Source: Streptosporangiaceae bacterium
Lineage (GTDB): Bacteria; Actinomycetota; Actinomycetes; Streptosporangiales; Streptosporangiaceae
Assembly: GCA_025934635.1 (NCBI GenBank)
Contig: JAICWX010000083.1
Location: 1-28,085, forward strand
Direction of reading: 5' to 3'
DNA: 28,085 bases
Shown here one piece after another: positions 14,128 to 21,793 of the stretch. The notes beneath the pieces were generated by a model, which saw only the letters and a list, made by a program, of their open reading frames with translations, searched no databases and was not told the origin of the DNA. Every line of letters starts with the position of its first letter. The stretch's first letter is position 1. The position numbers were made by a program, and so were the translations under genes.

Positions 14128-16851
14128 TCAACGACCATAACTGCTGAGGGCGGGGCCGGCGAACTCATGGGAGCCCGGCCCGACCGTGAAGACCGCTTCC
14201 CGGGCACCCGGGGCGCCAGGGTAGCCGGCCACGGATTCGGGCCCGGCGCCGGCCTGGTCGCGGACCGCAGCCGGGTCGTCACTGGGAATCCGGACGCTGG
14301 CGGTGACGTTCGGCGGCAGCTCGAGTGAGAACGTGAACCGGCCGCCGTCCCGCTGCCAGCCGCTGGCAATCGGGCCGCGCACCGACTGGTAGGTGCCGCG
14401 CGCCCAGGTCAGGGAGCCACCGGGGTGCGGCCGGACCAGGAGGCGGCCGAAGCCGTCGGTACCCGGCGCCTGGTCGATGCCCAGGACGAACCGGTAGAGC
14501 CACTCGCCGACCGAGCCGAGCGAGTAGTGGTTGAAGGAGTTCATCCAGGCGGAGGCGAAGCCACCCTCCTTCGTCCAGCCGTCCCAGCGCTCCCAGATCG
14601 TGGTGGCGCCCGCGTCGATCATGTGCCGCCAGGACGGCATCGACGTCTGCTCGAGCAGCCGGTAGGCGACGGCGTCGTGGCCGGTCGAGCTGAGCACCGG
14701 GAGGATATAGCCGACGCCGGCGAAGCCCGTGGTCAGGTGCCAGTTCTCCTGGCGGATCGCCTCGGCCGGGTGGCCGGCGGCGGCCGCCCGCAGGCCGGCC
14801 GGGATCAGGTCCATGTGCAGGCCGAGCACGTAGGCGGTCTGGGTGCCCGAGGTGAGCTGACCGTCGGCGGCCACGAAGGCCTCGATGAAGGCCGAACGGA
14901 GCTTGGCCAGCAGCGCCAGGTACCCGGCGGCTTCGCCGGCCCGGCCGGTGGCCTCGGCCATCTCGGCCATCAGGGCCGCGTCGTAGGCCCAGTAGGCCGT
15001 GGCGAGCAGCTCGGGCGGGGTCTTGTCCTCGACCGGCGCCAGCCAGTCGTTGTAGTTGTTGCCGAGTTCGGAGGTGCGCAGGTAGCCGGGGTTGGCCCGC
15101 TGGAGGTACTCCATCCACCGGGTCATGCCGGCGAAGTGCCGGTCCAGGACCGCGGTGTCGCCGTACATCTTCCACACCGTCCAGGGCACGATCACGCCGC
15201 CGTCGGCCCAGGCCGGGGCGCCCGCCCACGGGATATTGAGCCGGGGCGCGATGTCGGGATAGGCGCCGGAGTCGTGCTGGGCGTCGGCCACGTCATCGAG
15301 CCACTTGGTGAAGAAGGCGGCGACATCGCGGTTGTAGCAGGCGGTGCGGGCGAAGATCTGGGCGTCGGCCAGCCAGCCGAGCCGCTCGTCGCGCTGCGGG
15401 CAGTCGGTCGGGACGCTGATGAAGTTGCCGCGCTGGCCCCAGTCGATGTTCCGCCAGAGCTGGTCCAGCCAGGGCTGGGAGGAGGCGAACGAGCCGGCCG
15501 CCTCGATGTCGGAGTGCACCACCTGGGCGGTGATGTCGGCCTGCTCGATGTCGCCGGGGTAGCCGGTGATCTCGGCGTAGCGGAATCCGTGCAGGGTGAA
15601 CTTCGGTTCGAGCATCTCAGCGCCGCCCGCGGTGGTGAACTCGTCGACGGACCGGGCGGTGCGCAGGTTTTCGGTGTACAGGGCGCCGTCCGCAGTGAGC
15701 ACCTCGCCGTGCCGGATCCGGACCCGGGCGCCGGGCGGACCGTCGGTGCCGATCCGCAGCCAGCCGGTCAGGTTCTGGCCGAAGTCGACGATGTGCCGGC
15801 CGTGGTCGTCGGTGGCGATGCTGCGCGGCGTCAGCTCCTGGATGATCCGGATCGGCGGCCCGGGGTCGGCGACCAGCGGCGTGCCGTCGCGTTCCCGGAC
15901 CTTGACCGGGCGCCAGGTGCCCGCGCCGGAGGCGCCAGGGGACAGAGCGTCGAAGCCGGGGGCGTCCCAGCCGGGCGGCTCGCGGGTGAGGTCGTGCCGC
16001 TCCCCCATCAGCAGGTCGGCGTGCCGGATGGCGGCGAACGCGGCTTGCCACTGGCCGTCGGTCACGACGAGCTGCACTCTGTCATCCCTGGGGCCGTCGC
16101 CTAGCTGGATGACCAGCTGGGCCAGGAGCTCGGGGGCCTCGGCGTAGTGGCGGCCGGCTTTTTTGGCGTCGAAGCCGAAGAAGCCGCAGGCCCACCCGTC
16201 GGCGGCGATCGCGCCGAGGACGTTGTCGCCCGGGCGCAGCAAGGCGGTCACGTCGTAGGTCTGGTAGGGGATCCGCTGGGCGTAGTCGGTCCAGCCGGGC
16301 GCGAGGACGGCGTCGCCGACCCGCTGGCCGTTCAGCCGGGCCTCGTACAGGCCGAGCGCGGTCACGTACAGCCGGGCCGAGGTCACCGGCTGGTCGACGC
16401 GGAACTCCCGGCGCAGGTAAGGAGGCGGCTGCAGCGCGTTGACGACGGGATCGGACGGCCCGGGTTCGCTCGGGGGGCGGAACTCCTCGCGGATCCGGCC
16501 GAGGGTGATCCATGAGGCGTGCCAGCCATTCGTTAGGTCCAATTGGGTCTCGAAGGCGGCCGGGGCGCTCCAGGCCGGGGGTGCTCGGGTCTCGTCCCAG
16601 GCTTGCACCTTCCAGTGGTACCGGCGGCCGGCGGCCAGCGGCGGGCCGCCGTAGGCGATAGCGGTCGTGGACGCGGACTCGACGCGGCCGCTATCCCAGA
16701 TCGTGTTGTCGTCCCGGGTGATCTGTAGCTGGTAGGCGGTCTGGGCTCGGCCGCTGCCTTCCAGGCGCCAGCTGAACCGGACCCGGTCCGGGGCGACGCC
16801 GAGCGGGTCGGCCTGGTGGGCACAGCGCAGCCCGGCGGGGGTCAGGGTCAC
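14128..16851 (-). CDS. Alpha-L-rhamnosidase, glycoside hydrolase family 78
   Basis: The 907-residue enzyme is a full-length GH78 protein. It has an N-terminal fibronectin-like domain (RFSWRLEGSGRAQTAYQLQI), a jelly-roll domain with RLYVTALGLYEARLNGQRVG, another with DFGQNLTGWLRI, and an (alpha/alpha)6 catalytic barrel. The barrel has the acidic signature DCPQRDERLGW at about 481-491 and TIWERWDGW near 750, followed by NSFNHYSLGSVGEWLYR. GH78 enzymes remove terminal L-rhamnose from glycosides by inversion. No signal peptide is seen, so the enzyme is probably cytoplasmic and works on imported rhamnosides. The GTG start overlaps the stop of the upstream permease by four bases (GTGA), which makes it the last gene of the sugar operon. 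Confidence 0.93.
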   Translation of the reverse strand: MTLTPAGLRCAHQADPLGVAPDRVRFSWRLEGSGRAQTAYQLQITRDDNTIWDSGRVESASTTAIAYGGPPLAAGRRYHWKVQAWDETRAPPAWSAPAAFETQLDLTNGWHASWITLGRIREEFRPPSEPGPSDPVVNALQPPPYLRREFRVDQPVTSARLYVTALGLYEARLNGQRVGDAVLAPGWTDYAQRIPYQTYDVTALLRPGDNVLGAIAADGWACGFFGFDAKKAGRHYAEAPELLAQLVIQLGDGPRDDRVQLVVTDGQWQAAFAAIRHADLLMGERHDLTREPPGWDAPGFDALSPGASGAGTWRPVKVRERDGTPLVADPGPPIRIIQELTPRSIATDDHGRHIVDFGQNLTGWLRIGTDGPPGARVRIRHGEVLTADGALYTENLRTARSVDEFTTAGGAEMLEPKFTLHGFRYAEITGYPGDIEQADITAQVVHSDIEAAGSFASSQPWLDQLWRNIDWGQRGNFISVPTDCPQRDERLGWLADAQIFARTACYNRDVAAFFTKWLDDVADAQHDSGAYPDIAPRLNIPWAGAPAWADGGVIVPWTVWKMYGDTAVLDRHFAGMTRWMEYLQRANPGYLRTSELGNNYNDWLAPVEDKTPPELLATAYWAYDAALMAEMAEATGRAGEAAGYLALLAKLRSAFIEAFVAADGQLTSGTQTAYVLGLHMDLIPAGLRAAAAGHPAEAIRQENWHLTTGFAGVGYILPVLSSTGHDAVAYRLLEQTSMPSWRHMIDAGATTIWERWDGWTKEGGFASAWMNSFNHYSLGSVGEWLYRFVLGIDQAPGTDGFGRLLVRPHPGGSLTWARGTYQSVRGPIASGWQRDGGRFTFSLELPPNVTASVRIPSDDPAAVRDQAGAGPESVAGYPGAPGAREAVFTVGPGSHEFAGPALSSYGR

Positions 16852-17669
16852 AGTTTCAGGGCTCCTTCGGTCAGGCCGGAGACGAAATAGCGCATGGTGA
16901 AGCCGACCAGGACGAACATCGGGAAGGTGGCGATGACGAAGGCGGCGAAGACGGACCCGCCGCTGCTCACGTTCAGCCCGAGGCCGCCGACGAACTGCTG
17001 CACGCCGGCCGAGATCGTGGTCTTATGCGGATCCTGGATGACGATGACGGGCCACAGGTAGTCGCCCCAGACGTTGATCGTCACCAGGATCGCGCCGGTG
17101 AGCAGGACCGGCCGGGTCAGCGGGGCGACGATCCGGGCGAGCACCTGCCGTTCGGTGCAGCCGTCGACGCGGGCGCTTTCCAGCAGCTCCTTCGGGAGCT
17201 GGTCGAAGAAGCCGCGGAAGATCAGCACCAGCAGCGGCTGGGCGCTGGCCGCGTACGGGAGGATCAGCGCCCCCCAGGTGTTGAACAGGTGGAACTTCTG
17301 GATAGTCAGGAACAGCGGGATCAGGGTCAGCGTCCACGGGATCATCAGCAGCGCGATGTACGCCGTGAACAGCAGGCCCTTGCCGCGGAACCGCAGCTGG
17401 GAGAATGCGTACGCGCCCAGCGCGGCCGCGGTCACGCCGATGCCGATCGAGGCGGCCGCCACGATCAGCGTGTTCAGCAGGGGCTGGCGCACGCCATCCC
17501 AGGCGGTGACGTAGTTCTGGTAGTCGAACTGGGTGAACAGCGAGAACACGCCGCTGGTGAAGATGTTCTGCCCGGTCTTCAGCGAGTTCGAGATCACGAA
17601 GATGATCGGGAAGTAGGTCATCACCACGATCAGGGCCCCGGTCGCCAGGGCGATCCAGCGGTAACGCAC
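16848..17669 (-). CDS. Carbohydrate ABC transporter permease, MalG-like
   Basis: The 273-residue protein starts with GTG two bases after the stop of the solute-binding gene. Six membrane segments are visible, beginning with RWIALATGALIVVMTYFPII. The cytoplasmic EAA-type loop is LPKELLESARVDGCTERQVL followed by ARIVAPLTRP, the usual contact for the ATPase subunit. The C-terminus FVSGLTEGALKL is typical of MalG-type permeases. It pairs with the MalF-like permease encoded two genes upstream. No ATPase gene is in the operon, which is common in actinobacteria where one shared MsiK-type ATPase serves several sugar importers. Confidence 0.92.
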   Translation of the reverse strand: MRYRWIALATGALIVVMTYFPIIFVISNSLKTGQNIFTSGVFSLFTQFDYQNYVTAWDGVRQPLLNTLIVAAASIGIGVTAAALGAYAFSQLRFRGKGLLFTAYIALLMIPWTLTLIPLFLTIQKFHLFNTWGALILPYAASAQPLLVLIFRGFFDQLPKELLESARVDGCTERQVLARIVAPLTRPVLLTGAILVTINVWGDYLWPVIVIQDPHKTTISAGVQQFVGGLGLNVSSGGSVFAAFVIATFPMFVLVGFTMRYFVSGLTEGALKL

Positions 17670-17671
17670 CC

Positions 17672-19070
17672 TCAGTACTTGCTCAGGTCGACGTGGTTCT
17701 GGGTGGCCCAGGCCTGCGCCGAGCTGGTCAGCAGCGACTGCCACTGGCTGGCGAAGGCCGGGTACGCCATCGACCCGTCGATGTAATCCTGGACCAGGCG
17801 CAGGCCCGAGTTCGTCGCCGCGGTCGACAGCACGTCGTCCAGGATGACGTCCACCACCGTGGTGACCTTGCCGGTCGGGACCAGGCTCTGCAGGCCCGGC
17901 AGGTTCACCGTCGGCGCGTCGGTCTCGGTCGGGATGTCGGCGCCGGCCTGGTTGATCTTGATCCGAGGTGACGCCCCACTGGCCGTTGCCGTTCGGGCCG
18001 CCGATCAGGCCGACGGTGGAGGTGCCTGCGCCGTAGGGGGTGGTGGCCGAGGTGATCGGCGGCTCGGGGAACACGCCGTACATGTCGGAGAAGCCGGCCG
18101 AGTTCAGCTGCGGGATGTACCAGCTGCCGCCCCACAAGATGCCGACCTTGCCCTGGATCAGGAGCGACTGGGTGCTCAGCGGCGGGGTGGTCGAGGTCGG
18201 GGCGGAGCAGGCGTCATAGCTGCTGGTGCCCTTGGCCGAGAAGCCGGCGAGCGGACCGAGGAGCTTCCAGACTTCGGCGTAGCGGGGGTTGCTCATGCTG
18301 ATGATGCCCTTGTGGATGCCGACCGCCACGTCGAGGCCGTTGGTCACCTGGGCATGGTTGACATTGAACCGGCTGACCTGGCCGGCCAGCAGCGAGGAGG
18401 TGGCCAGCCGTTCGTACCACGACGGGTTGCACAGGCCGCCGTCGGCGAACATGAGCGGGGTGACCCCGGCCGACTTGAGCTTGCCCAGGTCGGTCATGAA
18501 GCCGGCCCAGGTCTGCGGGGTGTTCGAGATGCCGGCCTTGGTGAAGGCGGCCTTGCTGTAGAACATGCCGGTCTCGACGTTGGAGCCGAGGATGATGTCG
18601 ATGTCGCCGTTGGGCGAGGTCATGTACGGGACGGTCGAGGCGGAGAACAGGCTGAGCCAGCTGCTGTTGCCTTTCACGTAGGGGTTGGGCTTTTGCAGGT
18701 AGGGCTTGATGTTCTGCAGGAGGCCGGCCGGGAGGGCACCGGAGGTGACCGGGCCGTACTGCTCCCACACCAGGTCGGGGGCGCTGCCGCCGGAGGCCTG
18801 GCTCTCCAGGGTGGCATTGGCCGCGGTGATGCTGGCGGTGTTGTTCGGCAGCCACTGGACGGTGACATTCTTATGGGCTTTTTCGTACTGCGCGGTGAGG
18901 TCCTTCAGGCCGGCGTTGCCGGCGGCCGTGATCGCGCCGGTGTTCGGCGGGAGTTCGGCCTTGATGACTGTGGAGCCGCCGCTGCTGGAGCCGCTGGAGG
19001 AGCAGCCGGCGATGAGGCCGCCGGCCAGCAGCGCCGCGGCGGCTACCGTGAGGGGAATTCTTCTGTGCAC
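17672..19070 (-). pseudogene. Sugar ABC transporter solute-binding lipoprotein, frameshifted
   Basis: GTG at 19068-19070 begins a lipoprotein signal (VHRRIPLTVAAAALLAGG, then LIAGCSSSG with lipobox Cys). The body is a type 1 extracellular sugar-binding protein: DLTAQYEKAHKNVTVQWLPN, SAPDLVWEQYG, TWAGFMTDLGKLKSAGVTPL and KVGILWGGSWYIPQL. The frame is intact to GQWGVTS near 17970. It then continues as nonsense (DQDQPGRRRH), while the expected C-terminus is found one frame over (INQAGADIPTETDAPTVNLP, later DYIDGSMAYPAFASQWQ) and ends in LSKY at the TGA 17672-17674. The conserved K..AA..FLnfl helix expected after WGVTS is not evident, so a small deletion may have occurred with the shift. Either the gene is broken or the sequence has an error at about 17960-17972. 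Confidence 0.85.
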
Positions 19071-19093
19071 TGTTTCCCACTCCCTCGTGAGAT

Positions 19094-19975
19094 TTAGCTC
19101 GTTCGGGACTTCAGGGCCCGCATGGCGATGAGGGTGAAGATGAGCATGACGACGAAGAGCAGGGTGCCGATCGCCATGCCGTAGCCGTACTGGTCGTTGG
19201 CGAAGGCCGACTGGTACATGTCGAGCCCGGGGACGAGCGTGGCGGTGCCGGGACCGCCGTTGGTGAGCAGCAGGATCGGGATGAAGTTCTGCACCGCGTA
19301 GATGCCGGACAGGATCACCACGATCCGGAACTGCGGCATCAGCAGCGGGATGTCGATCGTGAAGGTGCGTTTGACAGGGCCGGCGCCGTCGATCCGGCTG
19401 GCGTCCAGGATCTCCTTCGGCAGGTTCTGCAGGCCGCCCAGGAAGATCAGGAACCCCAGGTTGGAGATCCACGGGAAGCCGATCAGCAAGATCCCGACCA
19501 GGGCCAGGTGCGGGTCGCTGAACCAGGTGGGCTGGGGCAGGCCTATCGCGCCGAAGATCCGGTCGGCCAGGCCGGAGCCGGGCTGGAGGAGGTAGGCCCA
19601 GACCTCGATCAGGACCAGCGGCGGTAGCACGATCGGCAGGACGAGGATGTATCTGGCGATGGCGGCGGCCTTGGGCGGCATGTGGATGACGATCTCGGCC
19701 GCGGTGAACTGGGCGGCCAGCGTGATCCCGATGCTGCCGCCGACCAGGATCGCGATGTTCTTGGCTTCGGGGGCGAAGGTCGGCGACTTGACGTACTGAG
19801 TGAACTGCGAGACCCCGGCGTAGACCGGCGCGGAGAAGCCGTTCCACTGGTAGAAGCCGCCGATCAGGCTGCGGACGGCCGGGTAGTAGCTGAACAGGCC
19901 GATAAGCAGCAGGCTGGGCAGCATCAGCACGGCCAGGGCCGGGCGGTAACGGAAGCGGAGCCAGGACGCAGTCAT
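19094..19975 (-). CDS. Carbohydrate ABC transporter permease, MalF-like
   Basis: ATG at 19973-19975 has AAAGGT upstream and gives 293 residues; an ATG at 20017 is a less likely start. Six membrane helices begin with LAVLMLPSLLLIGLFSYYPA, and the periplasmic loop reads GGFYQWNGFSAPVYAGVSQF. The ATPase-contact loop is LPKEILDASRIDGAGPVKRT followed by FTIDIPLLMPQ. It is the first gene of the leftward sugar operon and lies 23 bases before the solute-binding gene. The ATGAAC repeats upstream suggest control by the divergent AraC regulator. Confidence 0.92.
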   Translation of the reverse strand: MTASWLRFRYRPALAVLMLPSLLLIGLFSYYPAVRSLIGGFYQWNGFSAPVYAGVSQFTQYVKSPTFAPEAKNIAILVGGSIGITLAAQFTAAEIVIHMPPKAAAIARYILVLPIVLPPLVLIEVWAYLLQPGSGLADRIFGAIGLPQPTWFSDPHLALVGILLIGFPWISNLGFLIFLGGLQNLPKEILDASRIDGAGPVKRTFTIDIPLLMPQFRIVVILSGIYAVQNFIPILLLTNGGPGTATLVPGLDMYQSAFANDQYGYGMAIGTLLFVVMLIFTLIAMRALKSRTS

Positions 19976-19995
19976 TGGGACCTTTGTGCCGACGA

Positions 19996-20075
19996 ATGAA
20001 CCTTTGCCCGAGATCATTCGCCGTACGGCCTGGCCAGGCTAGGCCGCAATGAACGGCTGCTAGCACAAAATGAAC
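19996..20075. promoter_or_regulatory. ATGAAC direct repeats between the sugar operon and the AraC gene
   Basis: AATGAAC occurs three times in the same orientation, with ATGAAC at 19996-20001, 20049-20054 and 20070-20075. The last two are 21 bp apart, two helical turns, the usual spacing for the paired half-sites of an AraC-family dimer. The first lies 53 bp further, five turns. The repeats are in the shared upstream region of the permease operon and the regulator, so they are the best operator candidates here. Confidence 0.5.
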
Positions 20076-20140
20076 TTTTGGGGTATCCGTCCAGGGTAAT
20101 TTCGAGGTATCTGTACAGGGTGGCCGAAGAAGACCTCCCG

Positions 20141-21067
20141 ATGGACACCAGCCAGGACATCTTCTACTTCACCGACGGCTCGCTGGCCTACGCCGGGCAC
20201 CATTACCACGACGAGCTCAACCCGGTGCACTCGCACAGCTTCGTGGAGATCGCGTTCGTGATCGCGGGCTCGGCCACGCATCTGTCGCTGGGCGGCCGGC
20301 AGCGGCTGGGCGTGGGCGACGTCGTCCTGCTCCGCCCCGGGGTGTGGCACGGCTGGGACGACTGCCGCCGGCTGGACCTGTACAACTGCTGCTTCAGCGG
20401 GGAACTGCTCCGCCGCGAGCTCGCCTGGACCCGGCAGGACCTGCTGCTCGGCTACCTGCTGTGGACCGGGCCCTATTCGGCCCGCGGCCGCGGCATGCTG
20501 TCCACCCGGCTGTCTCCTGACGCCCTGGATGAGTGCAAGGTGCACCTCGCGGCGCTGGACGCGCTGCGGCATCAGCCGGTGACCCAGCACCGCGGCGACA
20601 TCGTGGGCCGGCTCGCGCTGCTGTTCAGCCACCTCGGCCGGGCCGTGGAACAGACGCACGGCCTGCCCGGCCCGGGCGGGCAGGCCCATCCGGCCATCGG
20701 CCAGGCCATGCGGCTGCTCGAGGACCGGCTGGCCTACCGCTGGACGCTGACCGAGCTCGCCGGCCCGCTGCACCTGGCTCCCGGTTACCTGGTCCGGCTG
20801 TTCAAGGCGGCCACCGGCCTGCCGCCTATGGCCTACCTGGCCCGGCTGCGGGCCGAGCACGCGGCGACCCTGCTGCTCCACTCCGACCAGCCCGTCACCT
20901 GCATCGGGCAGGCCGTCGGGTGGCCGGACCAGAACTACTTCGCGCGGCGCTTCAAGGCCCACTACGGGCTCAGCGCCACGACCTACCGGGCTCGCTTCGC
21001 GACCGGCGCGATCCACCTGGCGCCGAACCCGGCCGGGCTGGCCACCCTTTCCTTCGAGGCCAGCTGA
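20141..21067 (+). CDS. AraC-family transcriptional regulator
   Basis: With ATG at 20141 the protein has 308 residues. The N-terminal cupin-like sensor domain has HHYHDELNPVHSHSFVEIAF, then GGRQRLGVGDVVLLRPGVWH. The C-terminal double HTH at about 195-290 has AMRLLEDRLAYRWTLTELAG, HLAPGYLVRLFKAATGLPPM and the signature VTCIGQAVGWPDQNYFARRF. This layout is that of the RhaS/RhaR-like sugar regulators. It is divergent from the rhamnosidase and ABC operon and probably activates it in response to rhamnose or a rhamnoside. An in-frame GTG at 20120 is an alternative start. Its 3' end overlaps the convergent PAP2 gene by 98 bases. Confidence 0.92.
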   Translation: MDTSQDIFYFTDGSLAYAGHHYHDELNPVHSHSFVEIAFVIAGSATHLSLGGRQRLGVGDVVLLRPGVWHGWDDCRRLDLYNCCFSGELLRRELAWTRQDLLLGYLLWTGPYSARGRGMLSTRLSPDALDECKVHLAALDALRHQPVTQHRGDIVGRLALLFSHLGRAVEQTHGLPGPGGQAHPAIGQAMRLLEDRLAYRWTLTELAGPLHLAPGYLVRLFKAATGLPPMAYLARLRAEHAATLLLHSDQPVTCIGQAVGWPDQNYFARRFKAHYGLSATTYRARFATGAIHLAPNPAGLATLSFEAS

Positions 21068-21764
21068 CGTCGAGGAGCAGGGCGAGCGCGCAGACGGTGC
21101 CGGTGCCGAGGGCGGCGCCGCCGACGGCGTCGGTGAAGTAGTGCCAGCGCAGGCCCATGACGCCGATCGCGACCACGACGACCGCCAGCCAGGCGACGGC
21201 CGGGATCGCCCACCTCAGCGCCGTGGCCAGGGCCGGGCGCGGGGTCGGGGCCGGTCGCGGGGTGGGTGCTTGGGCCGGGGTGGGTGCTTGGGCCCGGGCC
21301 GGTGCCTGGCGGGGCGCGAGGAGCAGCAGCACCGTGAGGGCCGCCGCCAGCGCCGTGATGGCTGACGTATGGCCGCTGGGGTAGCTCAGGATTCCCTCGT
21401 AGGTGCGGTGGAACAGCGGCTTGAGCAGGGCATCGTTCAGGCCGGAGGCGACCGGGACGGCCAGCAGGGCCAGCACGGCACCCCGCGGCCGGCCGCGGGC
21501 CAGGCAGGCGAGGGCGGCGATCAGGCTCACCCCGCCCGCGGGGATCAGCGTGGCCGGATAGGCCATCCGGAGCGCGTCGACCGGGTGCCCGGCGAACCAC
21601 GCGATGACCGGGGCGTCGATGGCCCGGTCGACGCGGTCGGCGGTGGTCTCGTGGGCGACGAGAACACCGAGCACGATGACGATGACCGCGCAGCAGGCTA
21701 GGAGGCCGCCGGCCAGCGGGCGAGCCGGGCCGGCCAGCAGGAACCGGCCAGACCGTTGACGCAT
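20970..21764 (-). CDS. PAP2-superfamily membrane phosphatase
   Basis: AAGGAG lies five bases before the ATG. The 264-residue protein has several membrane helices and the three phosphatase motifs: KPLFHRTY (degenerate motif 1), SYPSGHTSA (motif 2) and RWHYFTDAVGG (motif 3 with the catalytic His). PAP2 enzymes dephosphorylate lipid phosphates such as undecaprenyl or phosphatidyl phosphates at the membrane. Between motifs 2 and 3 a Pro/Ala/Thr-rich insert repeats APTPAQAPTPRPAPTPRPA. The last 30 residues (Gly/Ser/Arg-rich, after LLLDVSWPRR) read antisense into the convergent AraC gene and may be a non-homologous extension. Confidence 0.88.
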   Translation of the reverse strand: MRQRSGRFLLAGPARPLAGGLLACCAVIVIVLGVLVAHETTADRVDRAIDAPVIAWFAGHPVDALRMAYPATLIPAGGVSLIAALACLARGRPRGAVLALLAVPVASGLNDALLKPLFHRTYEGILSYPSGHTSAITALAAALTVLLLLAPRQAPARAQAPTPAQAPTPRPAPTPRPALATALRWAIPAVAWLAVVVVAIGVMGLRWHYFTDAVGGAALGTGTVCALALLLDVSWPRRKGWPARPGSAPGGSRRSRSEPGRSWR

Positions 21765-21773
21765 GCCGCTCCT

Positions 21774-21791
21774 TGACGGGAAGTCCCGTCA
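21774..21791. promoter_or_regulatory. Perfect dyad between the M50 gene and the PAP2 gene
   Basis: TGACGGGA (21774-21781) and TCCCGTCA (21784-21791) are exact inverse complements separated by two bases. The dyad fills the space between the stop of the M50 gene (TAG 21794-21796) and the AAGGAG of the PAP2 gene, both on the minus strand. It could be a terminator for the M50 transcript, a translational hairpin next to the PAP2 ribosome binding site, or an operator. No U-run follows. Confidence 0.5.
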
Positions 21792-21793
21792 CT

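Noticed and set aside
16848..20066. A single 1072-residue minus-strand open frame spanning three transporter genes
   Set aside because: It joins an out-of-frame part of the MalF-like gene, most of the solute-binding protein, shifted nonsense, and the MalG-like gene. Separate starts, a lipoprotein signal and separate stops show it is three genes, one of them frameshifted.
20983..21792. Alternative minus-strand frame across the PAP2 gene
   Set aside because: The other frame has all PAP2 motifs, membrane helices and the AAGGAG start. This one is an Arg/Pro-rich shadow.
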